Below, in pieces: positions 8,392 through 16,771 of a stretch of 64,000 nt of DNA; within the stretch, counting starts at the first letter, position 1, and each line of letters opens with the position of its first letter. The notes beneath the pieces were generated by a model, which was not told the origin of the DNA, did not search any database, and saw nothing but the letters and a program-made list of their open reading frames with translations. This stretch comes from Variovorax sp. YR216 (GTDB lineage Bacteria > Pseudomonadota > Gammaproteobacteria > Burkholderiales > Burkholderiaceae_C), in NCBI RefSeq assembly GCF_900107745.1, contig NZ_FNRO01000009.1, positions 124,001 to 188,000 of the forward strand, in the 5' to 3' direction. The translations under genes were made by a program, and so were the position numbers.

Positions 8392-9738
8392 TTAGCGGCG
8401 CGCCGAGAGGACGCGGTCGACCATCACACCGGCCTGGCCGAGGTTGTTGGCCGGGTCGCACATGGCTTCGAGCTGGGCTCGCGAGACATGCTTGTTGACC
8501 TCCGGGTGGGCGACCAGGATCTCGATCAACGGCTGGTTGTCGGCGAGTGCCTGGCGGCACAGGTCATAGACGAGGTCGTGGGCATACTCGCGGCCGATGT
8601 ACGGACCCAGGCCCATCATCACCGCCTCGGACATCACGAGACCGTTGGTGATGTCGATGTTGGCGCGCATACGCTTGGCGTCGACTTCCAGGCCCTTGAG
8701 GATGAACTTGGTTTGCTTCAACGCACCCGACATCAGGCAGAAGATTTCCGGAAGCGACACCCACTCGATCTCCCACGGCCCGGTCGAGCGCTCATGGTCC
8801 GCCACCATCGCGTCCATCAGCGCGGCCGCGTGCTGACGCGCAACCGAGATGTTGGCGTGGATGTAGAGGCAGGAGATGGGGTTGCGCTTCTGGGGCATGG
8901 TCGACGACGAGCCTCGACCCGGCGCGAAAGGTTCGAACACTTCGGCCACCTCGGTCTGCATCATCAGCTTGACGTCCATCGCGATCTTGCCGAGCGAGCC
9001 CCCGACCAGCCCGAGAAAGGCGCCGACCTCCGCGATGGTGTCCCGGACCGTGTGCCAGGAGATGAGCGGCTGCGCGAGTCCCAGCTCCTTCATCAGACCA
9101 GCTTGGGTCTCCATGGCGCCCTTTTCGAGCGAAGACAAAGTGCCCGACGCACCGCCGAACTCGCCCATCAGCACGCGGGGCTTGAGTTGCTGCAGGCGTT
9201 CGCGGTGACGATCGATGCCGGCCAGGATGCTCGCCATCTTGTAGCCGAAGGTGATCGGCGTTGCCTGCTGCAGGTTGGAACGTCCGATGATGGGTGTGTC
9301 GCGGTACTTCTTTGCCAATGAAGCGAGTGCATCGCCGATCTCGTCGAGATCCTGCTCCACCAATGCAAGGCCTTCGCGCATCTGCAGAACGGCGGCCGTG
9401 TCGGTGATGTCCTGCGTGGTGGCGCCCCAGTGGCAATACTCGCCGAGCTTGTCCCGGCAGTTCGCATTGATCTGGTTGACCACGGCAATGATGGGATAGC
9501 CGATCTGCTCGGTCTTGGCCTTGAGCTTGGCCCAGTCGATCTGCGACAGGTTGCAGTTGCGGACGATCTCGTCCGCCGCTTCCTTCGGGATGATGCCGAG
9601 TTCGCCCTGCACCTTGGCGAGGGCGCGCTCGATGTCGAGGTACTTGGCGGTGCGGTTCTCGTCCGACCAGACGTCGCGCATGCGTGCGTCCGTGAACATG
9701 TCGCCGAAGATGCGCGAGTCGATGATGGTGGAGGCCAT
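8392..9738 (-). CDS. Aspartase/fumarase-superfamily lyase (CMLE/PurB-like)
   Basis: A 448-residue class II lyase. The superfamily signature GSSSTMPQKRNP lies at residues 277-288 and HWGATTQD at 103-110, close to 3-carboxy-cis,cis-muconate cycloisomerase (PcaB) and PurB. The start at 9738 (MASTIIDSRIFGDMF) removes a spurious N-terminal extension. There are no protocatechuate genes here, so PcaB function is unlikely, and no purine genes, so PurB is unlikely. In Ustilago a CMLE-like member (Tad1) decarboxylates trans-aconitate to itaconate. With a PrpF isomerase in the same regulon and the itaconate-CoA genes in the same operon, that role is an attractive but unproven alternative. Release of fumarate or mesaconate from an amino adduct is the other option. 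Confidence 0.85.
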   Translation of the reverse strand: MASTIIDSRIFGDMFTDARMRDVWSDENRTAKYLDIERALAKVQGELGIIPKEAADEIVRNCNLSQIDWAKLKAKTEQIGYPIIAVVNQINANCRDKLGEYCHWGATTQDITDTAAVLQMREGLALVEQDLDEIGDALASLAKKYRDTPIIGRSNLQQATPITFGYKMASILAGIDRHRERLQQLKPRVLMGEFGGASGTLSSLEKGAMETQAGLMKELGLAQPLISWHTVRDTIAEVGAFLGLVGGSLGKIAMDVKLMMQTEVAEVFEPFAPGRGSSSTMPQKRNPISCLYIHANISVARQHAAALMDAMVADHERSTGPWEIEWVSLPEIFCLMSGALKQTKFILKGLEVDAKRMRANIDITNGLVMSEAVMMGLGPYIGREYAHDLVYDLCRQALADNQPLIEILVAHPEVNKHVSRAQLEAMCDPANNLGQAGVMVDRVLSARR

Positions 9739-9778
9739 GGTGCTTGTCTCTTTCTGCGGTGGAAGTGGGTGAATCAGT

Positions 9779-10609
9779 TCAGTTGCGGGCCAGGGCCAGC
9801 GTGCGTTGTGCCTGCAGGACGACGGGCCGGTCGACCATGCGTCCGTCGAGCCGGGCGGCGCCGGGCGATGCGGCATCGGCAATCAGGACGCGCCGAGCCC
9901 AATCCAGCGCCTCCGCGCTCGGGCACAGCGCCGCGTGGATCGGCTGGACCTGGCGGGGGTGGATGCAGAGCTTGGCGCCAAAGCCAAACCGTCGAGCCTC
10001 CGCAAGATCCGACAGCAGGCGTGCCTCGTCGTCGATCTGCGGCGTGACGCCTGCGACCGGCGGCGGAAGGTCCGCCAGGCGCGAGGCGATCGCGATGCGG
10101 CTGGCGGCATAGGCAAGGCCCGAACTCTCCGTCGAGATGTCCATGTCGAGGTCGAGCGCGAAATCCAGCGTGCCGAAGACCAGGCGCTGCACGCCCGCGG
10201 TTGCGATGCGGTTCACTTCCGACGCGCCGCGTGCGCTCTCGATCAGCGCGAGGATGCCGGCACCAGGCAGTGCAGCCCGGGTTTGGGCAATCTGCGCGGC
10301 GGACTCGGCCTTGGGCAACAGCACGCTGATTCCGTACGCGTCGGCCAAAGCCGCAAGGTCGGCGGCGAACCAGGATGAGCTGGCGTCATTGATGCGCACC
10401 ACGACGCGCGACCGCTCTTTCGGCGCCGCACTCCCCAACCACGCGGCGACAGCGCTGCGTGCCGTGGCCTTGTCGTCGCTGGCAACGGCATCTTCGAGGT
10501 CGAGAACGACTTTGTCGGCACCGCTGACCAGTGCCTTGCCAAAGCGCTCCTGACGCGTTCCTGGCACGAAGAGGTAAGTCCGGGCGGGAGGCATCGTTTC
10601 GGCGGACAT
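9779..10609 (-). CDS. CitE/HpcH family CoA-ester lyase, probable citramalyl-CoA lyase
   Basis: A 276-residue TIM-barrel lyase of the CitE family: YLFVPGTRQERF at the N-terminus, KVVLDLEDAV, ALIESARG (metal-ligand Glu), FGTLDFALDLD (metal-ligand Asp) and GFGAKLCIHPRQV at the C-terminus. There are no CitD or CitF genes, so it is a stand-alone acyl-CoA lyase. Next to a CaiB CoA-transferase and a MaoC hydratase the best fit is (S)-citramalyl-CoA to acetyl-CoA plus pyruvate, the last step of itaconate/mesaconate degradation. Malyl-CoA cleavage is the alternative. The start ATG at 10609 follows TGAGGT, which contains the stop of the preceding gene and its own ribosome binding site. Confidence 0.88.
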   Translation of the reverse strand: MSAETMPPARTYLFVPGTRQERFGKALVSGADKVVLDLEDAVASDDKATARSAVAAWLGSAAPKERSRVVVRINDASSSWFAADLAALADAYGISVLLPKAESAAQIAQTRAALPGAGILALIESARGASEVNRIATAGVQRLVFGTLDFALDLDMDISTESSGLAYAASRIAIASRLADLPPPVAGVTPQIDDEARLLSDLAEARRFGFGAKLCIHPRQVQPIHAALCPSAEALDWARRVLIADAASPGAARLDGRMVDRPVVLQAQRTLALARN

Positions 10610-10619
10610 GGCGGTGACC

Positions 10620-11810
10620 TCAGACAGCTTTGGATGCGTGCAGCCCGGCAATCTCGCTGGGGCTGTAGCCGAGTTCGGCCAGGATCGCGTCGGTGTGCTC
10701 GCCAAGAGCGGGCACCGGGTCCATGCGAGGACCGGTGTCCCAAGTGCCAGGCGGCAGCATGGCCGGTACCGGACCCTCGGCCGTGCCCACCTGGGTCCAG
10801 CGATGCCGTGCCTCGAGCTGCGGATGCGCCCAGACATCCTTCATAGTGTTGACCTGCGCATTGGCGATCTGCGCGAGTTCGAGTCGCTCGACCACCTGCG
10901 TACCGGTCAGCGGCTTGAAGGCGTCCACGATGATCTGGCGCAGTGCCGTCCGCTCGGCCACACGCTTGAAGTTGGCGGTGAAGCGGGGATCCTTTGCGAG
11001 ATCGGGTTGCTCCAGTACCTTGTCACAGAAGCTCACCCATTCGCGTTCGTTCTGCAGGCCCAGCATCACGGTGGTGCCGTCGCCTGCCGGGAACGGACCG
11101 TAGGGATAGATCGTCGCATGGCTGGCGCCGGTGCGCGGCGGAGGCGCGGCGCCTTCGAATGCGTAGTAGAGCGGGTAGCTGGTCCATTCAGCGAGCGACT
11201 CCAGCATGGAGATGTCGATGCGTTGGCCCTTGCCGGTCTGGCCGCGCTGCAGCAGCGCCGCCAGGATGTTGCTGTAGGCGTACATGCCGGCGGCGATGTC
11301 CGCGATCGAGGGGCCCGCCTTGCAGGGCTCTTCGGGCGTGCCAGTCACGGAGACGAAGCCAGCTTCGCTTTGGATCAACAGGTCGTAGGCTTTCTTGTCG
11401 CGGTACGGGCCGGGATGGTGCGGATCGTCGCCATAGCCGGAAATGTCGCAAACGATCAAGGGTGGCTTAACGGCTGAGAGCTTGTCGTAGCCCAGGCCGA
11501 GGCGTGTCGCGGCGCCCGGCGCCAGGTTCTGCACGACGACATCGGCTTTCTCCATGACCAGGCGCTCGAGAATCGTGGCGGCCTCGGGGTGCTTCACGTC
11601 GAGCGTGAGGCTTTCCTTGGAACGGTTGGTCCAGACGAAGTGCGACGCCAGGCCGCGAACGCGCTCGTCGTAGCCGCGGGCGAAGTCGCCCGAACCTGGG
11701 CGCTCGATCTTGATGACGCGGGCGCCGAGGTCGGCCAACTGGCGAGTGGCGAAGGGCGCGGCGATCGCGTGCTCCAGCGTAACGACGGTGATGCCCTTGA
11801 GTGGCTGCAT
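10620..11810 (-). CDS. CaiB/BaiF (family III) CoA-transferase
   Basis: A 396-residue family III CoA-transferase. The N-terminal motif is MQPLKGITVVTLEHAIAAPF with LADLGARVIKIERPGSGD, the catalytic Asp lies in KKAYDLLIQSEAG (D143), and IADIAAGMYAYSNILAALLQR follows. It moves CoA from a donor such as succinyl-CoA to a carboxylic acid. By neighbourhood the acceptor is probably itaconate or mesaconate, as for the itaconate CoA-transferase of Pseudomonas aeruginosa. It ends 10 nt before the CitE gene and starts 30 nt after the MaoC gene, within the same operon. Confidence 0.9.
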   Translation of the reverse strand: MQPLKGITVVTLEHAIAAPFATRQLADLGARVIKIERPGSGDFARGYDERVRGLASHFVWTNRSKESLTLDVKHPEAATILERLVMEKADVVVQNLAPGAATRLGLGYDKLSAVKPPLIVCDISGYGDDPHHPGPYRDKKAYDLLIQSEAGFVSVTGTPEEPCKAGPSIADIAAGMYAYSNILAALLQRGQTGKGQRIDISMLESLAEWTSYPLYYAFEGAAPPPRTGASHATIYPYGPFPAGDGTTVMLGLQNEREWVSFCDKVLEQPDLAKDPRFTANFKRVAERTALRQIIVDAFKPLTGTQVVERLELAQIANAQVNTMKDVWAHPQLEARHRWTQVGTAEGPVPAMLPPGTWDTGPRMDPVPALGEHTDAILAELGYSPSEIAGLHASKAV

Positions 11811-11840
11811 GAGATTCTTTCTTGACGATGTGGTGTAGGG

Positions 11841-12701
11841 TCAGCGCAGCACTGCGGTGGCATCCATGGTCAGCCAGCCCTCGTGGTCGGAGGCCCAGAG
11901 GTGGATGGTCTTGCCGTCCGCCTGCGGTTGGCCGCTGACGTGGAATGCGTTCAGGTCGAACGTCGGCCGGACGGCCTTGAAGCGGAAGCTCGCCACGTCG
12001 GCCTCGGGCATCTGTCGGCGCAGGAGGTCCATCAGCAGGGTCGCGATCAGCGGACCGTGCACGATCAGCCCCGGATAACCCTCGACCGTCGTCACGTACT
12101 GGCGGTCGTAGTGGATGCGGTGGCCATTGAAGGTCAGCGCCGAGTAGCGGAATAGCAGCACATCGTCGGGCACGATCTGGCGACGCCAGGCGGCGTCGGC
12201 CGGTGCGGCTTGCGGCGGTGGCACTACATCGTTCGGCCCTTGGGCTTCGCGGTACACGATGTCATGGAACTCGACGAGCGCCGGCTCGCTGGCCTCATTG
12301 CATCGCACCTCATGGCGCACCTTCACGAACACAAGCTTGCCGGTGCGGCCCTCCTTGGTCGTGACGTCGTCAATCGTCGAGGTTCGCGTGACACGGTCGC
12401 CGACACGGATCGGAGCGCGAAATTCGAACTGGCTGCCGGCCCACATGCGCCGAGGTAGCGGAACTGGCGGAAGGAAGCCTCCGCGCTTGGCGTGGCCGTC
12501 GGCTCCAATTTCGCTCTGCCGGTGCATCGGCAGGAAGTAGAGCCAATGCCAAAGCGGGGGAAGCGCGGTGCCTGCAATGACCGGCGTCACCGGATGGTCC
12601 AGGGTCGCGGTCAGTGCGACTACCGGGGTGGGATTGACAGTGTCTTCGACTGTTTCGCTGCGTCCGATCCACGATTGCAACTGATCTTGCGGTGCGTTCA
12701 A
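11841..12701 (-). CDS. MaoC/HTD2-type hydratase, probable itaconyl- or mesaconyl-CoA hydratase
   Basis: A 286-residue double hot-dog protein. An N-terminal half-hot-dog (FAS1-DH type, about 1-140) is followed by a MaoC-like C-terminal half with the hydratase motif FNGHRIHYDRQYVTTVEGYPGLIVHGP. This organisation matches the mesaconyl-C4-CoA hydratase/itaconyl-CoA hydratase family. I take the TTG at 12701 as start because AAGGAG lies 6 nt upstream; another in-frame TTG at 12728 has no ribosome binding site. It is the first gene of the operon that continues with CoA-transferase, CitE-like lyase, CMLE-like lyase and DctA. Confidence 0.87.
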   Translation of the reverse strand: MNAPQDQLQSWIGRSETVEDTVNPTPVVALTATLDHPVTPVIAGTALPPLWHWLYFLPMHRQSEIGADGHAKRGGFLPPVPLPRRMWAGSQFEFRAPIRVGDRVTRTSTIDDVTTKEGRTGKLVFVKVRHEVRCNEASEPALVEFHDIVYREAQGPNDVVPPPQAAPADAAWRRQIVPDDVLLFRYSALTFNGHRIHYDRQYVTTVEGYPGLIVHGPLIATLLMDLLRRQMPEADVASFRFKAVRPTFDLNAFHVSGQPQADGKTIHLWASDHEGWLTMDATAVLR

Positions 12702-12776
12702 TGTCGTCTCCTTCGTTGACTGCGCCAAGCGGCAGTCGTTCTGGAGAGGAAGTTTGCGACCCGTGCTTCGTTAAGA

Positions 12777-12805
12777 GAATTGCAATGTTTGATCGTATTG
12801 ATGCA
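12777..12805 (-). promoter_or_regulatory. Copy of the LysR-regulon element before the MaoC operon
   Basis: The 336-bp gap between the MaoC start (12701) and the FAS1 gene (13038) contains GAATTGCAATGTTT then GATCGTATTGATGCA. This is nearly identical to 5940-5968 upstream of tctC. It sits 76 nt before the TTG start, in the same orientation relative to the operon as the other copy. Beyond it (12806-13030) I see nothing but a likely promoter and ribosome binding site for the FAS1 gene. Confidence 0.72.
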
Positions 12806-13037
12806 TGTAGAGCATCAGCAACACGATCTCCATCGGTGGCTCGCAGACCGAGCTGCTCAATCCGCGCCTGGTCTTCGTCAGCGTCTTCGTAGGTAGAGGC
12901 TCGAAGGGTGGGTGCAACGTCTGACGCGACGCCTGGCAATTCGCAACACGAAGAGCTGATCCATTCAGCCCGGCTGCACCGTATGAGTTGCAACCGTTGC
13001 GCATTTCGTGGCGGCTCGCCCAACCAGGAGCACATCC

Positions 13038-13595
13038 ATGCAGACCAGATTCAAGCCCGCGGCAACCATTGCTCTCGCGATTTCCGTGATGGTCGGTGCG
13101 GCATCAACGATGGCCGAGGTCATCGTCGGCGGCGCGCCGATGTTGCCAACCAAGGACATTGTCGACAACGCGGTGAGTTCGAAAGACCACACCACGCTGG
13201 TGGCCGCAGTGAAGGCCGCCGGGCTTGTCGAAACCCTCAAAGGCCCCGGCCCCTTCACGGTCTTCGCACCGACGAACGAGGCGTTTGCGGCCTTGCCGCC
13301 CGGGACAGTCGACACGCTCCTGAAACCCGAGAACAAGGCCATGCTGAACGGTGTTCTGACCTACCACGTGGTTCTCGGCAAGGTCGACGCCGCGACTCTG
13401 ACAAAGAAGATCAAGGAGGGCGGCGGGATCGCGACCCTGAACACCGTGGCGGGCGGTGCGCTCACCGCGAAGGCCATGAGCGGCAACGTCATGATCGTTG
13501 ACGCGAATGGGAACGCAGCCACCGTGACCATCCCGGACGTCATGCAGTCCAACGGCGTGATTCACGTCGTCGACAAGGTGCTGCTCCCCAAATGA
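13038..13595 (+). CDS. Secreted single-domain fasciclin (FAS1) protein
   Basis: A 185-residue protein. The signal peptide is residues 1 to about 26 (hydrophobic IALAISVMVGAAS), then one FAS1 domain with the two conserved family motifs GPGPFTVFAPTNEAFAALP (H1) and SNGVIHVVDKVLLP (H2). The start at 13038 has AGGAG 8 nt upstream. FAS1 domains mediate adhesion or protein interaction at the envelope. It leads a co-directional set (FAS1, small lipoprotein, Blc, double FAS1), suggesting an envelope or stress module. Confidence 0.92.
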   Translation: MQTRFKPAATIALAISVMVGAASTMAEVIVGGAPMLPTKDIVDNAVSSKDHTTLVAAVKAAGLVETLKGPGPFTVFAPTNEAFAALPPGTVDTLLKPENKAMLNGVLTYHVVLGKVDAATLTKKIKEGGGIATLNTVAGGALTAKAMSGNVMIVDANGNAATVTIPDVMQSNGVIHVVDKVLLPK

Positions 13596-13636
13596 ATCCC
13601 GCCGTTCGACGCTCATCCACTTCAAGAGGAAAAGCT

Positions 13637-13924
13637 ATGAGATCCAGAGACATCGCGGTCGCGGCACTGTGCGTTCTGTCAGCGTGCGGCACCCAGGCCT
13701 TCCAGGGTGAGCAGAACCCGCTGCCACCGTTGCCCTTCCAGTCGACGCAAACGCGCACCGAAGTGCGCGAACAAGCCATGAAGCCCATGCAGATCAGCAA
13801 CGGGGGAAGTGCGGTCGCCGCGCGCGTTGACAGAGCTGACCGTGCCGAGGTGCGCGCCGGTGCTCGTGCCATCACGTCCCGGGGCGCAGCCGCCTATGGC
13901 GACACGACATTCGGTGCAAACTAG
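13637..13924 (+). CDS. Small lipoprotein of unknown function
   Basis: A 95-residue protein with an N-terminal lipobox (CVLSAC, lipidated Cys at residue 17), so it is probably membrane anchored. The start at 13637 has AGAGGA upstream. The mature part is Ala/Arg-rich and predicted mainly unstructured or helical (RVDRADRAEVRAGARA), with no recognisable domain. It lies 41 nt behind the FAS1 gene and before the lipocalin gene. Confidence 0.65.
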   Translation: MRSRDIAVAALCVLSACGTQAFQGEQNPLPPLPFQSTQTRTEVREQAMKPMQISNGGSAVAARVDRADRAEVRAGARAITSRGAAAYGDTTFGAN

Positions 13925-13993
13925 GGTGTGCGGCTGACCCCCGCGCCGCGCTCTGCAGCCTGAAACTTCAGACCTGCTTTCCAGGACATAGCG

Positions 13994-14581
13994 ATGCTTG
14001 TTGGCTCTTCGAAGCGATCTATCCCAATAAAACTGGCCTTCGCATTGGCATGGGCGACACTGATCTGCGGTTGCGCAGTCGAGCAGAGGGAGCACGCGCA
14101 GGCCGCTCTGCCCGCTGTCGATCTGCCCAACTACATGGGCGAATGGCATCAGATAGCACACATTCCGAACTGGTTTCAGGCGTCATGCGTGTCGGGCGCG
14201 AAAGCGACCTACCGCCTTCTGAGATCGGGGGAGGTCGAGGTGCGGAACGAATGCCAGACGAAGTCGGGTCTCGATTCGGTCGTTGGCGTCGCGCGGCCCC
14301 GTGCTGGGGCCACGCTCCAATCGGGTCAGTTGCGGCCTGCAACTCTGGAGGTGGCATTCGCTCCCAGCTGGATTCGATGGGCGCCGCTGGCGTGGGCCAA
14401 CTACGACGTCGTCTATCTTTCCACGGACACACGCGTCGCCATCGTCACGGAGCCTTCCCGCCGCTACCTGTGGGTGTTGTCACGTACAAGCACGATCAGC
14501 GACGACGAATGGATGCAAGTCGAGCGCCGTTTGAAGCAGTTGGGCTTCCGGAGCGATCAGTGGGTCAAGGACTCCGGGTGA
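13994..14581 (+). CDS. Outer-membrane lipoprotein lipocalin (Blc family)
   Basis: A 195-residue protein. The signal segment ends in LICGC (probable lipidated Cys 27). The lipocalin fold markers are present: YMGEWHQIAHIPNWFQ (the GxW strand-A motif), a Cys pair (CVSGAK, NECQTK), YDVVYLSTD and VLSRTSTISDDEW near the C-terminus. Blc proteins bind fatty acids or lysophospholipids and are linked to envelope stress. The family call is strong, although the symbol blc is only by similarity. Confidence 0.88.
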   Translation: MLVGSSKRSIPIKLAFALAWATLICGCAVEQREHAQAALPAVDLPNYMGEWHQIAHIPNWFQASCVSGAKATYRLLRSGEVEVRNECQTKSGLDSVVGVARPRAGATLQSGQLRPATLEVAFAPSWIRWAPLAWANYDVVYLSTDTRVAIVTEPSRRYLWVLSRTSTISDDEWMQVERRLKQLGFRSDQWVKDSG

Positions 14582-14861
14582 AATCGCGGGATTGCTCGCA
14601 GATCGTGATCATGCCCGCGAGCCGCAAGGGTTCCGCCCTGACGTGACTAGGTACTTGCCCGCCACCATTGCGAGGCAGGCTTTCAATCGGGTCGGGTGGG
14701 GTCGAGTGGACGTGGGACTCTACGTCGTGCGTCATGCCGCGAAAGAAGCGCGATAGGGTTTTCACCAAAAGTCCGTGCGGCCCGCCGATTCGTAGAACCC
14801 AACGGAAGCCGCCGAGCGCGCGGCCTCCAGTTGTTCTCATCCATCTGCACAGGAGTAGCTC
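14582..14861. other. Intergenic region before the double-FAS1 gene
   Basis: About 280 bases with no supported gene. The 3' end holds a probable ribosome binding site (AGGAG at about 14851) for the next gene. No obvious operator or hairpin was seen. Confidence 0.4.
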
Positions 14862-15818
14862 ATGAAGATCTCTCTCACGCGTCGCGCAATCCTCATTGGT
14901 TCCTTGGGAGGCAGTGTTGCCTTGGCGGGTTGCGGCGGAGGTGGAGGCAACCAATGGCTGGGCGCGTTTGCGCAGCCGAACATCGCGCAGGTCGTGGCTT
15001 CCCGTTCAGACCTCAGTGTTCTGTCCGAAGCCATCAGCAAGGCGGACCTCACGAGCACACTTTCAGCGGGCGGGCCGTACACGCTGTTTGCTCCGAACAA
15101 TGACGCATTTGCGGCGCTGCTCGGAGAACTGGGGACGACGAAGGACGCGCTATTTGCGGACAAGGCGCTTCTGGCCGCAGTCCTGAAGTATCACGTGCTC
15201 AACGCAGCCGTTCGCCAGGCGGACATTCCTTCCGGCAAGGCGATCGAGCCGGTCGGTGGCGGGTTCTTCAAGATCGAGACACAAGGCTCCAGCGCGCGCA
15301 TCACCGATGGCCGCAACCGCGTCACGAACATCATCGCGACAGACATCACGGCGCAGAACGGGGTCGTTCATGTCATCGATCGAGTCCTGCTACCTGCCAA
15401 CAAGAACATCGTGCAAACAGCGCAGGGCGTGCCCAGCCTGAGCATCCTCGTCGAGGCCGTGGTCGCCGCAGACCTCGTGGCGACCCTCCAGGGGCCCGGG
15501 CCGTTCACCGTATTCGCGCCCTCGAACGATGCCTTTGTCGCGCTTCTGTCCGAACTCGGTATCACCAAGGACGCACTCCTGGCCGACAAGGCGCTGCTGA
15601 CCAAGGTGCTCACCTACCACGTGCTTCCAAAGCGCGTCCTCAAGGCCGAAATCCCGCTCAACTCACCGATCCCGACGGTTCAAGGCCAGAGCATCACCAT
15701 CAACAGCAGCCTGCAGATCATCGATCAGCGGGGACGGACTTCGGGCATCTCCGCGACCGACATCTTCAACACCAACGGGGTGGTTCACTTGATAGACAAG
15801 GTGCTCTTGCCGTCTTGA
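14862..15818 (+). CDS. Lipoprotein with two FAS1 domains
   Basis: A 318-residue protein. The N-terminus MKISLTRRAILIGSLGGSVA followed by LAGC is a twin-Arg-like, lipobox signal (Cys 24), then a Gly-rich linker. Two FAS1 domains follow (about 42-175 and 190-318), each with its GPYTLFAPNNDAFAALL or GPFTVFAPSNDAFVALL motif and its NGVVHvIDrVLLP motif. Strong internal similarity (ELGxTKDALxADKALL in both) indicates tandem duplication of one domain. Confidence 0.92.
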   Translation: MKISLTRRAILIGSLGGSVALAGCGGGGGNQWLGAFAQPNIAQVVASRSDLSVLSEAISKADLTSTLSAGGPYTLFAPNNDAFAALLGELGTTKDALFADKALLAAVLKYHVLNAAVRQADIPSGKAIEPVGGGFFKIETQGSSARITDGRNRVTNIIATDITAQNGVVHVIDRVLLPANKNIVQTAQGVPSLSILVEAVVAADLVATLQGPGPFTVFAPSNDAFVALLSELGITKDALLADKALLTKVLTYHVLPKRVLKAEIPLNSPIPTVQGQSITINSSLQIIDQRGRTSGISATDIFNTNGVVHLIDKVLLPS

Positions 15819-15954
15819 TCCATCACGATCCGGCGCCGTTCGAGCAGAGGAGATCCGACCCCGCAGCCCGTCGGTCCGTTCATGGCCCCGCTCTGTCGGG
15901 CCGATGAACGGGCCACATTCCGCACGCGCTCGGGATGCCCGCTGTAATCGGTTC

Positions 15955-16206
15955 TCAATGACGGGACGCTGCCTCAACCGTGGTCCAGACGTCCACCTTG
16001 GCCTTGGCCAGACAGCGCAGCCTTTCACGCACTTCCCGAGGTCGTGTTCGCGCGCTCCCGAGAGAGATTCGGCCCTTGAACTCGTTCGCGGCGAACAGGT
16101 CGGCATGACCGAAGACGCGGTCACCGGCTCTCTTGACATTGATTGCGATGGAGACGTCGCGATAGATGATCGGATCTGAACATGCTTCTCGCATAGCCGC
16201 CTCCAT
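15955..16206 (-). CDS. Small conserved hypothetical protein
   Basis: An 83-residue protein starting MEAAMREACSDPIIYRDVSI. The middle resembles a short antiparallel sheet (IIYRDVSIAINVKRAGDRVF then GHADLF) and the C-terminus is a basic helix (REVRERLRCLAKAKVDVWTT). The start at 16206 overlaps the stop of the upstream gene as TGATG, indicating translational coupling. Function unknown. Confidence 0.6.
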   Translation of the reverse strand: MEAAMREACSDPIIYRDVSIAINVKRAGDRVFGHADLFAANEFKGRISLGSARTRPREVRERLRCLAKAKVDVWTTVEAASRH

Positions 16207-16514
16207 CAGGGTGCACGACGGAAATGACCCGTCGTGTTTCTGGCTTTCCACCAGGGCGTGCGGACCGGTCGCATGGGCGGCGCATCTCCTGGAAGGCTGA
16301 ATCTCGCCAGTTCTTCACGACCCTTTTCGGTGATGGCCAGCACGTGGGCAGCATGGCCCGCGCCCGAAGGCGTCAGCGCGCCGGGAGAGGCGGGGGTGAG
16401 CGCGATCACCAGACCCGCAGCGCGCAGAAGCCTGATCTTGTCGATCTCGACAGGGGTTCGGAAAGTTGCCGGCAACGAGCTGGCGGCAAGCTGTCTGAGC
16501 AGGTCCATGGCCAT
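16206..16514 (-). CDS. Small winged-helix-like protein, coupled to its neighbour
   Basis: A 102-residue protein with a very good ribosome binding site (AGGAGG, 7 nt before the ATG at 16514). The layout is an N-terminal helix pair with LPATFRTPVEIDKIRLLRAA, then LAITEKGREELARF, typical of the last helix and wing of small winged-helix regulators. A basic tail follows (about 75-102). It is a distant paralogue of the protein at 1591-1830. DNA binding is inference. Confidence 0.62.
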   Translation of the reverse strand: MAMDLLRQLAASSLPATFRTPVEIDKIRLLRAAGLVIALTPASPGALTPSGAGHAAHVLAITEKGREELARFSLPGDAPPMRPVRTPWWKARNTTGHFRRAP

Positions 16515-16771
16515 TTGACAACCTCCTTTTCAACAATGACCAAAGCGAGCGAGAAATAGCGTCTACCGCTTCGAAGATCAAGAGGTCCGACACCGACCGA
16601 CAAAAATTTAGCCTTTTGTTTCCCCAGGCACGTTGTCTGACTGGATCCGGGAGGAATGGCAGTGCTCCAAAGGGGGCGTCGCACTCGCCATGCGGCCAGC
16701 GGGAGCGGCTGCTGGCGGCCGGCGCCCCCGCCGGCAGGCTGCCTCTTGAAACCATTCTTGGCCGCTCGGTG

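Noticed and set aside
8392..9738. Annotation as PurB or PcaB
   Set aside because: Superfamily signatures match, but no purine or protocatechuate genes accompany it; the substrate is better left open.
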